From Notospermus geniculatus (taxonomy: Eukaryota; Nemertea; Pilidiophora; Heteronemertea; Lineidae): 64,000 nt of DNA. The translations under genes and the position numbers were made by a program. Where the stretch lies: NCBI GenBank assembly GCA_002633025.1, contig NMRB01001359.1, forward strand, positions 130,963-194,962, read 5' to 3'. Positions 32,308 through 43,650 of this stretch are shown piece by piece; position 1 is the first letter of the stretch; the number at the start of each line of letters is the position of its first letter. The notes beneath the pieces were generated by a model, which ran no database searches, was not told the DNA's origin, and saw only the letters and a program-made list of their open reading frames with translations.

Positions 32308-32752
32308 TAGCGCGTTCGTTTACTCACCCAGGCCTCCCCTGGGTGAGACCCACAGCGTTCTTTTATCGTCGTGTGACGTCATGATCTGGCGCCTCTCGGG
32401 CCTGCCCCAAGTAACCACCTCGCCGAGGTGGTTAGTTCGGGAAGTATCCCAGCATACCTTTCGACAAAATGGCGTCGAAAATACCGAATCCGCCATTTTT
32501 ACGCAAAATGAACATAAATGATGGTCAGCATGCAACTATAGATAAAGACAGTGAGGTTAAAATGGCGACTTTCATCTTCTGGTCGTCCATGTCGTCTGCT
32601 GGTGTTGCCAGTGCCATTGTTGGCCGCCATTTTGCCTGATCACGTGGTGCGAACTTACTCGAGTGAGGCCCAACAGCGTTCAGAATGGGGCTTTATATCA
32701 GTCGCTCAAATATGTACTTCGGGGAGGCCCGAGTGAGTAAACGAACACGCTA
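32308..32752. mobile_element. TAGCGTGTTCG family element, target duplication AAC
   Basis: AAC at 32305-32307 and 32753-32755. Inverted relative to 6459-7395 and lacking its extra segment. Confidence 0.85.
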
Positions 32753-32869
32753 AACAAAATGTGCAATGAGCGCCACGGGACTCTAGCAGCAAAGACTGGA
32801 AACAGTCTACCGCCATATTGGCCTACTCCCTTGTACTTTTACAAAGCAACACGAATTGAATTCCCGTCG

Positions 32870-33100
32870 TCATTCAAGGATTATGATCTCGGTTCCAAAT
32901 TTCACCGGTACGATTTGATATTGAGACAGCCAGCGCCTGTCATCCATAATTACGTGACCGTCCGAAAAGAAGCCGCCGATGAAAAACGCATTGATTGGTC
33001 GCTCTTATTCAAACAAAAGCGCAATCAATTGTTTTTCAACCAATCAATGCGTTTTCCAACGGCTGCGTTTCGGACGATCGTAAAGAAGAAGGGTTAAACC
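32870..33100. repeat. Dispersed repeat with TTTTTCAACCAATCAATGCG
   Basis: Similar to 28130-28330 and (inverted) 61900-62060. Confidence 0.5.
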
Positions 33101-33359
33101 TGCTGTCCAATAAAGCGAAATCTCATATATGGTAATTCATCAGTCTGACGCCTTGCATACATGGTTTAGTCAGTGACCTCGGCTCCTTTATAGTCCATCA
33201 GCAGAGATTATTTCCAGGTCACGCCTCTTGGTCAACACTCATCTTCCTCAGGGGGTAGCCAAGCGAAATGTGTGGGAGATGTCGGGAGGTTGTAAAAACA
33301 GACACCGGAGCCGATAATAACAGCCGGACTGTGGTCAAATAATGCAGTTCGTACAGTTC

Positions 33360-33479
33360 GCTCATGAGCGAGGTTGCGCACTTTTCCGACTCCGACTCCG
33401 ACTTCAACTACCAGAATGAATTGCCGTCCGCTGTAGACATCCTTGATAAAAACGATTTGATAGACGTTTGCAAATCGTA
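33360..33479 (+). pseudogene. Dispersed coding fragment with DSDSDF motif, copy 1
   Basis: Reads EVAHFSDSDSDFNYQNEL followed by AVDILDKNDLIDV and then a diverged end with a stop (TAA 33478-33480). An inverted copy lies at 33650-33780. The acidic Ser/Asp run precedes a short amphipathic segment. The family is not recognised. Confidence 0.45.
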
Positions 33480-33647
33480 AAATGCCATAACTTTGTGACA
33501 GAATTATTTTGACCTGTAATCGGAAGTGCACATACATCGCAAATATTATAGTCGTGTTTCAAGTCGTAACGACTAGGCTCACTTCAACGACTTCAGTATT
33601 CATCATTTATCGGCATTTCCCATTTGTAAGGCCAAATTTTTCTGCCT

Positions 33648-33854
33648 TCAGTTGATGGTGTTTGACGAAATGAAAACGTCTATCAAGTCGTTTTTATCAA
33701 GGATGTCCACAGCGCACTGCAGTTCATTCTCGTAGTTGAAGTCGGAGTCGGAGTCGGAAAGGTGCGCAACCTCTCGGAGGAACCAAGTTGCAAAGGTTAA
33801 ATTTAGATTCTGAACATGTCCCTCAGTTTCTTGAGAAGAGTAGCTGACAGGCAA
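33648..33854 (-). pseudogene. Dispersed coding fragment with DSDSDF motif, copy 2
   Basis: A 68-codon minus-strand frame ends VFISSNTIN and stop. It contains EVAHLSDSDSDFNYENEL, so it pairs as an inverted duplicate with the 33.36-kb copy, and its last 20 codons also match the 205-275 fragment. Conserved stop and frame suggest a real C-terminal exon copied by transposition or duplication. No other domain is recognised. Confidence 0.5.
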
Positions 33855-34299
33855 ATTCTGTTTCCCATTATTTTAGCTTGGGGAAATGGGCCATACAGAA
33901 CGCTGGTAGTTCGGAGGGCGGCCATCTTGGAGTCCAATGTGGCGGCCATGTGACGTCATCATTGATGGTCTCATCTGATTGGTCATGTACCGAAAGACGT
34001 AGGGATATGCGTTTAAATTATCTTAAAGTATGTGCGTTAGAACGAGAGTAATTGAAAGAAAAACCCTTAAAGTGGTTCCCGCTGGCGGCCATTTTGAAAT
34101 TCAAGATGGCCTGCGATATACGAAAGCTACGATACGCCCTATGTGAGCTACTTCCCCAAGAATTACTTGTGAGCGCCACTGTATCCATTTTAGGTTTTCT
34201 ATCGCGTGGCGACCTTTGACATAGGCAATCTCGTTAGGTTTACAGATGCGATCAATGAACAGCATACCACAGCGCTAATTCATGTGGCGGGGTTGACCG
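33855..34299. other. No gene recognised
   Basis: Contains GCGGCCATCTTGGAG and GCGGCCATTTTGAAATTC tracts only. Confidence 0.4.
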
Positions 34300-34350
34300 T
34301 GATCTTGTTCAATGCGTTATGCGAGGGTCCTTGGGTTCGAGTCCGGTAGG
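34300..34350 (+). repeat. tRNA-derived SINE fragment
   Basis: TTATGCGAGGGTCCTTGGG, then a TTCGAGTCC B-box-like motif; same family as the 60.37-kb copy. Confidence 0.65.
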
Positions 34351-34353
34351 AAC

Positions 34354-34785
34354 GCTACTCCCACTTACCTGTCCCATTCCTGAACTCGGAAAAAATGACC
34401 AAAGTTGAAGATATCGCACGCTGTCATTCTTTGCCAGGCTCGGGAGTGGGACAAGTAAGTGGACAGGACATTACTGTTTCTGACCAGACCCCCACCCCAT
34501 TATCTTACTAAAGCCTAGGTCACATATCCACTCCGGGGCCCGTACGGCGAGTAAAAACAGACATTTTGGCCAATTTCTACGGTGCCCAGTTTGATCTAGT
34601 TTAATTTCCGCTTATCCATTGAGGCGATTTCGGCATAATTCAGCTTAGATCTGAGTTTCAGTCTCAAAAATCCACAGCAAGCCGCTGTGTGGGGAAAATC
34701 GTCCGGCGCCCGGTGCATTTGTGACCTAGGCTTTAGGATTTAATCATTTTTTTCCGAGTTCAGGAATGGGACAGGTACATGTACT
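34354..34785. mobile_element. Element CTCCCACTTACCTGTCCC split by a nested MITE
   Basis: Matches 49941-50163 (ACTCGGAAAAAATGAC; TTCCGAGTTCAGGAATGGG). The 34511-34733 element interrupts it. Confidence 0.7.
34511..34733. mobile_element. AAGCCTAGGTCACA MITE, TA target, copy 1
   Basis: TA at 34509-34510 and 34734-34735; 223 bp; second copy at 51594-51828. Confidence 0.9.
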
Positions 34786-35467
34786 TGATGACGGGTTAAT
34801 AGTCACGCTATAACAGTGCGTTGAACTTCTCAAGTGATGAAAAAGATGGCGGCCATTTTGTCAGTTACGGTTTCGACAAAATATCAGTCCAGCCTCAGTG
34901 TTACCACACTGGCTATGTATGGGTAGGACAGGACACCAGTCTTATCACTTTGGGGAGGGAGTCTGAGGCATACCTCTGAGGCTTTAAAGCAGCTGCATTT
35001 ATCGGGGGATGTTCTCCACCTGAGCGACTCCGATGGGAGATGGCAAGGGCGATATTTTGCCATTTTAAGTTTTTCTTTGTGTGCAATAAAATTTTATCTT
35101 ACCATCGTGCTAATACTTAGTATCAAGATTATATACACATGTACCTATTTACATGTATACGATATATTCTTGTTAGTATTAATCCTCATGTCTGTGATAC
35201 AAAAACAACGGCGGGGGTATTTCTTTCTTCAAACGAAACCTCATTCTGGATTTTTCGATGCGTGGGGTGACAATTAGCTGGTGTTAAATCCATGCGAAGG
35301 GTTGTCAAGAGGGCAAAATTGTGGACGGTAATTAATGATTACATAAGCAAAACCTTGGAAACGAACCCCAAACACATCTAAGATGATTATGTATCTCATT
35401 TCGTTATGAAAATCATTTTCAATAACCCCACCGTTACATTTTCGTAGAGAATTTGCCGACTTGTGTT
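34786..35467. other. No gene recognised
   Basis: Short ORFs with no motif; not recognisably Penelope sequence upstream of the 35470 MITE. Confidence 0.4.
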
Positions 35468-35469
35468 TA

Positions 35470-35885
35470 AAGGCCCGTTTACACATGCAACTTTTCATAT
35501 GCAACTTCATGCAACTTGTTGCATAAACCTGATGAGACCAAAAATTTCGTCAAAGTTGCATGTGTAAACGGGCGTGCAACTTGTTGCAACTATCTACTGC
35601 AACTTGTTGCAAATTTAGGATCCAGATCCTATTTTCTTGTGAAGTTGCAACAAGTTGCAAGTCGCTGGCCAATGAGAATACAGCAAAAAATCATGTGACG
35701 TCTACTAAAGCCAAAATGGCTGCCGAACAAAGGATTTCCGCCAAAATTCCTGCAACTTGTTGCGAACTCCTGCAACTTATCGCGCTGGATGTTGCTATGT
35801 GTAAACATCACAGGTGGACTGCAACAAGTTGCAGCAAGACAAGTTGCAGCTTGCTGCAACTTGCAACCTAGTGTAAACCGCCCTT
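35470..35885. mobile_element. MITE AAGGCCCGTTTACAC, TA target
   Basis: TA at 35468-35469 and 35886-35887. Core is repeated GCAACTTGTTGCAA, a self-complementary motif. It abuts the Penelope fragment. Confidence 0.85.
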
Positions 35886-35886
35886 T

Positions 35887-36342
35887 ATGCATCAGTGTTT
35901 TTATGGAACTCATGATTTTGATGTGTCGCCTTATCTTGTGCGCCATACCCGAAGAGACGATCCCTTGTTGTTACAGTGCGCAGCCTCATGTAAAAACAAA
36001 CATGAGGCCAAAGGTGTTGTGTATAAACTAACGTGTTCTTGTGGTGAATGTTATGTTGGTGAAACAAAACGCCCCCTTGGCACAAGGATTTCAGAGCACA
36101 AAAAGGACCCTAAATCTGCTGTGCATGAACACTGTGCAAACCTAGGACATTCAATCATCTGGGAGCAGACAGAGATTCTCAATTCCCGGCTGGACAAAGA
36201 TCACAACAGGAAACTCAGAGAAGCCATCCAAATCAAACGACACCAACCCAGCCTCAACAGGGATACTGGACTATTCATACCTATATGCCTACAATCACAT
36301 AATTGCCAAACTGGAAAATTAGCTGCTACAGCCTGTGATTCC
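35887..36342 (+). mobile_element. Penelope-like retroelement fragment with GIY-YIG endonuclease
   Basis: The open frame (continuing to stop near 36513) carries GVVYKLTCSCGECYVGETKR, the GIY-YIG signature with a preceding and internal cysteine pair, then RISEHKKD, HSIIW and a C-terminal KRHQPSLNRD motif. This set is typical of the endonuclease domain at the C terminus of Penelope-like element proteins, which nicks target DNA for reverse transcription. No reverse transcriptase lies upstream: the fragment begins exactly at the right end of a MITE (35470-35885). A GGTTGAAACG tract and AATAAA-like sequence near 36520 fit the element's 3' end. So this is a 5'-truncated or interrupted copy, not an active element. 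Confidence 0.85.
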
Positions 36343-36513
36343 GCAGTCTTTTCCTTGGACTTTTATCCATATGTTTGTCTAATGCTTAAAAAACAGTATG
36401 TATTTTGTCTAAATGTTTGCCTAATGTTTAAAGAAACAGTGTGGTATTTATGCTTCCTCTCCCCATGTGCTATTCACTTGTACACAGGACTACGGCCAGG
36501 GTACACTGGTTGA

Positions 36514-38248
36514 AACGTTGTGTTTCTAAAATAAATGTAGATAGAGTAACCAAAGAATTTTCTCATGTTTAGTTTCACCTATCTAAAATGTCACTCAAAG
36601 AACGTAGACTGAGTTGTCATAGTGGTCTGCGGTAGTGGCAGTGTGGAGCTACCCAGACTCTTTGGGAGGGACAATTTTAAAGGCTTCGACCTACCGTCTT
36701 CTCCCTGTGGGTTTTTCTTCGTAAATTTTATCTGTCATATCCAATGCTAAATGTTGTAGATGTATGTTTTATCAATTCTGCGATATCTATATGTAAAATG
36801 TTTTAAGGGATGTTTTACATGTATCTATGTGTGTTTTAATGAAGAATTTACCCACTAATTTATAATAAATGAATAAAAATAAAAAAATAAAGTAAGCATG
36901 CGGTTTCGTTTTTTTACCACTTGTAGCCTAACCGTGATTTAAAGTCATCGGCATGATCGGGCTGAAGATGAAACCACTCGGCCAACGAAAGCGCTAATTC
37001 CACGCCGGATGCTGCGTGAATTCCAATGTCCCAGAATACACGGGACGGATGGGGTTGGCCAATCCGACGGACCAGTTGTCAGTGTTCCCCCTTTGTTTGG
37101 CTGTCAGATAGATCTACAAATTCCTCTGTGTGTCCCCTATTGTCAAATCGCAGCTTTTCCGTCATACAGTAGTTGGGGAACACTCGTTGATGTGGAACAT
37201 TCAAAAGCGTACCACCCCTTAGTACAAGTGCCCATATTATATTGGCCAGATTTTAACTACCATTTGAAATATCCAGTAGCAGCACAAAGGAATCAAACAT
37301 AAAGGTTCAACTAACAAATTTAGCATTTTATAAATATGGACAATATCCCTTTAAACTTCAACAGATTTTCAGTCTGACTCAGCCATATGATAGGTATGAC
37401 CCTTCTGCATGTTTAGTGCAAATTTTGTTGAATTCAGAGTACCGGTATAGTAGAAACCATTGCCCCCCTAAACTCATTGCCCGGCCGGGCAATAAAAAAC
37501 GGCCGTAGGCCGTTTTTTATTGCCCACCGGGCAATCTGTATCTAGGGCAGTAGTTTTCACTACAACTATCATAGATCAGAATGCCCGCTGATACAGAATG
37601 CCCTGTGTCGGATTTCATGCCTTCACTGATCGTATTCAAGCGGATNCATTTGAATAGGCTAACGTACGTACATGTGCACATGGAACACCAATTGTGCTGA
37701 AAATAGTTCTGTTATCCTCAGAAATGGAATTCAAGGCATCAAGTTGACAGATTCATGTTCCCCACTACCACAAAAAAAGTTGACGCTCCTGCCGATTACG
37801 TAAAACCAAAATTCAGGCAGTGAGAGACATCTGGTGGCAACACATGAAGTGTATCCCCCAGTTACTTCATCCTTGGAGGAATAAAACCTGACAGGTTTTA
37901 TTCCAAACTTCATCGTTCGCAGTTAAACCTTCGTGTTTGATTCCTTTATGGTTGCAGGCACCCTGCCACCTTTGGACGCTTGTCCTGAGGGCCGGTACAC
38001 ACTCAACGATCGTCTGCGACAGGTCAATGAACGTGAAAGTGAATAAGACAAAACGCGTTATATAAACACGACAAAGTTCTACCGAATAAATAGGAAAATA
38101 ATTCTGAATATTTTTACAGCAGGGCGACATTTACAAGATAAGAGTTTAATATTATATATACCACTGGCACAGAGAAATAAAAGAGCAGACTCTTCTAGTC
38201 AGCCGAGTATTTCCCTCTTTACCACTCTCGTCCCTAGGGGTATCTCGG
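36514..38248. other. No gene; hairpin at 37478-37533
   Basis: 37478-37533 folds as ATTGCCCGGCCGGGCAAT plus AAAACGGCC and complement. 37085-37190 resembles the GTTCCCC repeat at 63860-64000. A single N lies at 37646. Confidence 0.5.
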
Positions 38249-38347
38249 TTAGACTGATTCCCGTCTTTGCCGCTACACTCCCGCAGCGCTCGCTCCACAA
38301 CAAGCGACCGCCACGGGAGTGTAGCGGCAAAGACGGGAACCAGTCCA
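38249..38347. mobile_element. Hairpin MITE with 8-bp target duplication TATCTCGG
   Basis: TATCTCGG at 38241-38248 and 38348-38355; arms CCCGTCTTTGCCGCTACACTC. An 8-bp duplication suits hAT transposons. Confidence 0.85.
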
Positions 38348-38355
38348 TATCTCGG

Positions 38356-40850
38356 CGTATTTACAATGTTGATATCCCTAGGAACGATGTTGGGTAATTA
38401 AGGGACGAGATTCTCTGAACTGGCCAATCAAACATAATTAATGGCGGAGCATAAAATTTTTCAGCACGCTCCAATTTTCAATTTTTCTTTCCGTTTGAGG
38501 CCATATACCGGTACATGTACATGTAGAGTACCTTGAATCGGAGATCGCCCGTCAGTTGTAGTTCAAAAGAGAGTGCAGGACATCTCGATATATTACGCAC
38601 AACAACAAATTGTCTCGAAGTTATTGGTGGAAGAAAGCCTGTAAAATCCAATGCCATTTGTTAACATATCGTCGCATCCAGGCCGTTTCATTAGTTCTCA
38701 TTCGGAACTTCCGAAGGCAACTGCTCGGCAATTTCCGTGACAAATCGCATTTCCCCTCGGACACAATTCCAAGGCAGCCATCTTGAATACGCAACGATTT
38801 CCCTGCGTTTCTGGGGGTTTGGATGCGGTTCGCCTCAGGGGTTATTGGATCAATAATTGGCAGATTGGGTGAGATACCTGTACGTTTATGTATAATATGC
38901 CTCAACTTTCGAGCAAATAAGGTTGAACATCTTAACAGGCAAAAATTCGAGGAAATAGTCCCACGGTCCTGACGCCGGCGGTCACGTGGGTTTGTTGATA
39001 AACAATATGGCTGCCTTGGACTTGTGTCCGAGATGAAATGCGCCGCCCAGAGGACAGGTAAGCAGTTCGCCTCAGGTTGTTCCGAATGATTAGTTCTATG
39101 CCTTGTTTCTTGTGTTCGGTCTGCAATATGGAACCGCACTCACGAACCTTTACAAAGCCAAATCGGCCAGAACGTTACCGATTCGATCGACATAAATTTG
39201 CAGCAGGGATGATTCCCAGTCGTCCTCGTCTTTGGTGGCAAAAGCCGAATCCCTGTTGTTCTAAGTCAAATTGCAGCCATCCTCGTTAGATCACTGGCTG
39301 GACCTGAAATATCAGCAGGCCTAGAGTCTTTTGGTGTCTTTATCTGCACCCTCAAGGTCAATTTATCACAACGGTCCTGCATTTTACAGTCAGAAGCTAG
39401 TGACTATCGGTCAACGTGTTTATGAAGAAGCCACAGGCCCTGCACACTGCCCCCTGGCGAGCGTTTCTACGGTAACACGAACGCCAATCGAGGACAGAAC
39501 CGAAGATCTCATATTCCATCAGAAATGTGTCCCTTATAGTCGGCAAAAGCCCTGAGTTCGTAGTTTACCAAGACTGGTCTGTGCTCCCAATTCACGTACA
39601 TGTACCACTCTTCACTTCCAGTTCCTGTATGATGAGTCAAATCCGTATATCGTGTTTCGCTCGTCACTTCCTTTGATTATTAGACTTCACTTCCGTTTCC
39701 AGAATTCACTCTTCATTTCCGTTGCTCTCGTTCTAACCACTGGTCTGCATCATATCGGTCTTCATATCGTCACGAAAGACTTTTTCGGCCAAAATTTTGG
39801 ACATCGCCCTCAGAGTTTTAATGGCGGCCGATCATCGCCCTTATTGAAAGTTACCACAACTTTCATTTTATGAATATATCACGGTAGCCATTGATACTGC
39901 ATGGCAGACAGGATTAATCCGCGGTCGTGGAGCCGAAGTTCCAATATCGTCTGCACGGGAATGTACCGAATGAGTTGCGTCATCAATGCATGTCGTGGCG
40001 CAGACTCAAAGATCTCTCTTCATCCTCTCGGGACACCACGTCCTGCTAGCACCATTTCACAAGTGCAGGCACTTTTTACCCGGATAAAGTCGATTCTGTA
40101 CGGCTGGTGCGGAACACCGAAGTCTCTCACAACCGCGTATTGATACGTGTCCTTCTGGACGCATTGCGTGTCAGCAGCTATACTTGATTTAGCAAATTTA
40201 CACGGATTATTCTCAACATTTGACAAACAGCGTGTCTGGTAAAATTTTTGCACGGTTCTCTTGTCCCGGTATAATTGTAATATTCTGTTTGACCTATCGA
40301 ATCCACCTAATGGGGATATTGTTTCTGTGACGTATGGACAACATTGTCTTCTCTGCTCTGGCGTGAGTGCGTCCCTTTTCTCACGTGATTTCTTGATTAT
40401 GTTTACTAACGACGGTTTCTCTTTTGACGTTTGTTGAGACCTGGAACGAAATATGGATGGAGGTTATCGGTCGTCTTCACGGAAGTCGAACAGATCCATT
40501 GTAATTTGGCCGATGTGATTGCTTTTGATTGATTGATTGCTATCCCGCATACGTTGCTGCTATGACCGGTGATTGGTCAATAATAGTGAGGTTAAGAAAA
40601 TGGACGATACACGTAAACGACAGGCAAACATTCCATTCAAAAGGAATTTGAATATGCAGGGTTCTCATTTGAAAAATTGCCTTAGCACACAAAAAATGCT
40701 TCTGTCATTGAACTTGGCATATTTTCCGAGTTTCACTCAATACTAGTAGCACAAAACAAGAGCAACGCAGAGCGTGGCATATGCCCCCGCACGTATGTTG
40801 AGTTGGTTCACGGAATTAAATCAAACTGAGAAAGGAACAATGTTCCCTGA
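38356..40850. other. No supported gene
   Basis: Minus ORF 39139-38621 (172 codons) and others lack motifs or codon-usage support. The region is comparatively free of visible inverted repeats and could hold untranslated or regulatory sequence. Confidence 0.4.
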
Positions 40851-40852
40851 AA

Positions 40853-41700
40853 TCAAGGGAATCCAATTTCAAGATGGCTTTGGCAGCCATATTGTAAATC
40901 AAATCACGGCCATTTTCGAAAGGGACCTGCCTCTAGTCACCCCAACATACACACAAAGAAACCAATATGACTGGACAAACGGTCCTCTGTGAAATTGATG
41001 GAATCTGATTTCAAGATGGTGGCTCTGGCAGCCATATTGTAAATTGAAACATGGCTATTTTTGAAAAGGGCCCTTCCTCTAGTCACCCCAACATACATAC
41101 AAAAAAGCAATATGATTGGACGAACGGTTCTCCGCGAAATTGATGGAATCTGATTTAAAGGTGGCAGCTCTGGCGGCCATATTGTAAATCGGAACGCGGC
41201 CATTTTCGGAAGGAACCTTCCTCTAGTCACCCCCAACATACATACAAAAAATCAATATGATCCGACAAACTGTTCTTCCTGAAATTGACGGAATATGATT
41301 TCAAGATGGCGGCTCTGGCGGCCATACTGTAAATCGGAACACGGCCATTTTCGAAAGGAACCTTCCTCTAGTCACTCCCAACATACACACAAAAAATCAA
41401 TACGATCGGACAAACGGTTCTCCCTGAGATTGACGGAATATGATTTCAAGATGGCGGCTCTGGCGGCCATACTGTAAATCGGAACACGGCCTTTTTCGAA
41501 AGGAACCTTCCTCTAGACACCCCCAACACACACACACACAAAATCAATATGATGGGGCAAACGGTTCTCCCTGAAATTGACGGAATCTGATTTCAAGATT
41601 GCGGCTCTGGCGGCCATATTGTAAATCGCAACGCGGCCATTTTCGAAAGGAACCTTCCTTTGGCCACCCCCAACATACACACAAAAATCAATTTGACTGG
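40853..41700 (+). repeat. Tandem satellite, about 145-bp unit, six copies
   Basis: Each unit has TTTCAAGATGGCGGCTCTGG, CGGCCATTTTCGAAAGG and CCCCAACATACACAC. ORFs across it are repeat artefacts. Confidence 0.9.
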
Positions 41701-42348
41701 ACCAACTGCCTTCCCTTAAATGATCGGAAATGGAAAGTTTACGGCGTGACGCCGACGCCGGACGACGGCGGACGCCGCCGGACGACGGACGGACGTAACG
41801 GGTGACGCCATAATCCCCCGCTTCCCTAAATGTAGATGTGCTCCCATAAACATGATAAATAGTATTAGTATATATGAGCCTTCCCAGAGGTTGGGAGACT
41901 GAGAACTTTGTGGGAAGCCTGAATGAGATCGAAGGGACCCAACCACGCTTGCTGGGTTCACGGTGCACCCTCCTGCCCGGGCGAGCCACAGCCCAGCGTG
42001 ATTTTAAAATGTGCATGGCTAGAGATTTATGCCACATTATACATGTATGTGCTTCTGCTATGAATATTGGCATAAAAAATACGCTTACAGGAAAATAATG
42101 AGCACAAAATCTGAGCATGCTGGGGACTGTAGAGGCATATTTTCAGACTACTAGCGTATATAGGCCTATGCTACTTTTTAGCACGAACGAGAACACTGAA
42201 TATGACGTCATTGTTTATCGTTACGTTTATCTTTTTCAACCACACTATCACCGGACATTCCTTCAGGAAAAGGAATAAATTCGCGGCCCACAAAATTCAC
42301 AATTTCAAAATTACAAATTTCCGTATTTTAGCCGATTACGTCCTTAGC
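41701..42348. other. No gene; GACGCCGGACGACGG simple tract
   Basis: 41750-41800 is a degenerate GAC/CGG repeat. Nothing else recognised. Confidence 0.5.
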
Positions 42349-43032
42349 CACCGTGGAGAATCGTCAGCGCATTCGCCGAGTTTTTCAAGTGGCAGCACTG
42401 TGCTACGAGTCGAACATGGCGGCTGTGTCACATATTGATGTGTGTGTTGCCGACTAAAACGCGAAAGATGGAGAGTTTCGGTCGAGGTGAGCGAGTTAAG
42501 TAAATTCGAGGATGATCTAGTGATAATTTGCAATAGAACAAGCCGAAATATAGGTGCTGAAGGAGTGTTGTTTTTTTTGTTTGAAGTGGAAATGTTCGTA
42601 GTGTTGTTTGATTGACCGCAGTTTCCGCGGAGTGACACTTGAACTTTTCCACTTCAAATGTAAAATCGACTACGTAATTCCAATTAAGGAAGCTTTAGAT
42701 TAATAGACGATAAACTGGAGGTCATCCTCGGCATGGTCTAAAGCTGCATTTAGCTGACACGCGGAATGCGGTATAGGGCCGCGGAATCCCCGGCGGAAGC
42801 GATTTGTTGTATGCGAAATGCATTGAACTTTCCGCTTACCGCGTTCCGCAATCCGCATTCCGCGTGCAGCTAAATCCAGCTTTAGTGTGTATACCTTTCA
42901 TCTTCGGTACATTTGCTCCCCGCTTTGGAGTTGACATCTTCAACATTTGTGACACAGCCGCCATGTTCCGACTCGGAGCACAGTGCTGCCACTTGAAAAA
43001 CTCGGCGAATGCGCTGACGATTCTCCACGGTG
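42349..43032. mobile_element. Element CACCGTGGAGAATCGTC with 5-bp target duplication
   Basis: About 80-bp arms (GCGCATTCGCCGAGTTTTTC, GTGGCAGCACTGTG) and TTAGC at 42344-42348 and 43033-43037. Carries the 42741 MITE. Confidence 0.85.
42741..42882. mobile_element. AAGCTGCATTTAGCTGACAC MITE, copy 2, nested
   Basis: TA at 42739-42740 and 42883-42884. Confidence 0.9.
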
Positions 43033-43328
43033 TTAGCTAGCCTGGACTTGCAGTTGACCGTGTTCTAAATGCTATTCAAAGGCAGGCAGCAAAGCCACTG
43101 CAGTTCTGCAAATACGTGTAATGTTTTTGACTTCCCCCGTTTGCCAGTGCCTCCCAACAAAAGATTGACGGAATAAGCCGCGACGTGACAATGGGGGAGG
43201 CACTGATCAACATGTCTTTCTGTATTTGAGTGTCCGCCGAACAACAAAGCGGGCATTGTCATACGGGGGGCATTCTCATACATTACACCTGTATGGATGC
43301 ACTGAGTTGCGAATAAAAGCGAATAGCT
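43033..43328. other. Repeat-like, inverted CAGTGCCTCCC/GGGAGGCACTG
   Basis: 43145-43205 contains GACGGAATAAGCCGCGACG, also found at 63905 and, inverted, at 53.45 and 53.72 kb. Confidence 0.5.
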
Positions 43329-43650
43329 CGCGGGGTTTGTTTTGATTTTTGGTGGTACCTCCCAAAGAGAGTGAACCTAGTCTTCAGGCAAAGCCGTGCT
43401 CCAGTCATAGGCAAAACCTCTGCAAATATGCGAACGTGCACCTGGGGACGAAGTTCCATTAAAAATTTGTTAAAATGGGTTAATGACATTTTCAAATTCA
43501 GTCGGTCAAAATGTACATTTTGTACTCTTCACATTGATTTCGAAGCGGTAGATTTTGCAGAATACGCCTCCGAAGTTTGGCTGTCTAATGCATTTCCTAT
43601 TAAACTAAAATCCTTCTTTCGCCTTTTTCTCAAAACGGCGCTTGATTTGA
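43329..43650 (+). repeat. Dispersed homology block with short ORF, copy 2
   Basis: Inverted counterpart of 17537-17893. On this strand the frame runs through KWVNDIFKFSRSKCTFC and AFPIKLKSFFRLFL, and stays open to 43772 (133 codons from 43371). Function unknown. Confidence 0.6.

Noticed and set aside
35520-35560. CTGATGAGACC...TTTCGTC as a hammerhead ribozyme core
   Set aside because: No proper stem II or GAAA/cleavage arrangement; it sits in a MITE of TTGCAAC repeats and not in Penelope terminal sequence.
38621-39139. 172-codon minus ORF
   Set aside because: Arginine/proline-rich with no motif or splice support; likely chance in GC-richer sequence.
41513-42118. 201-codon minus ORF
   Set aside because: It crosses satellite units and a GAC/CGG simple tract; no motif.
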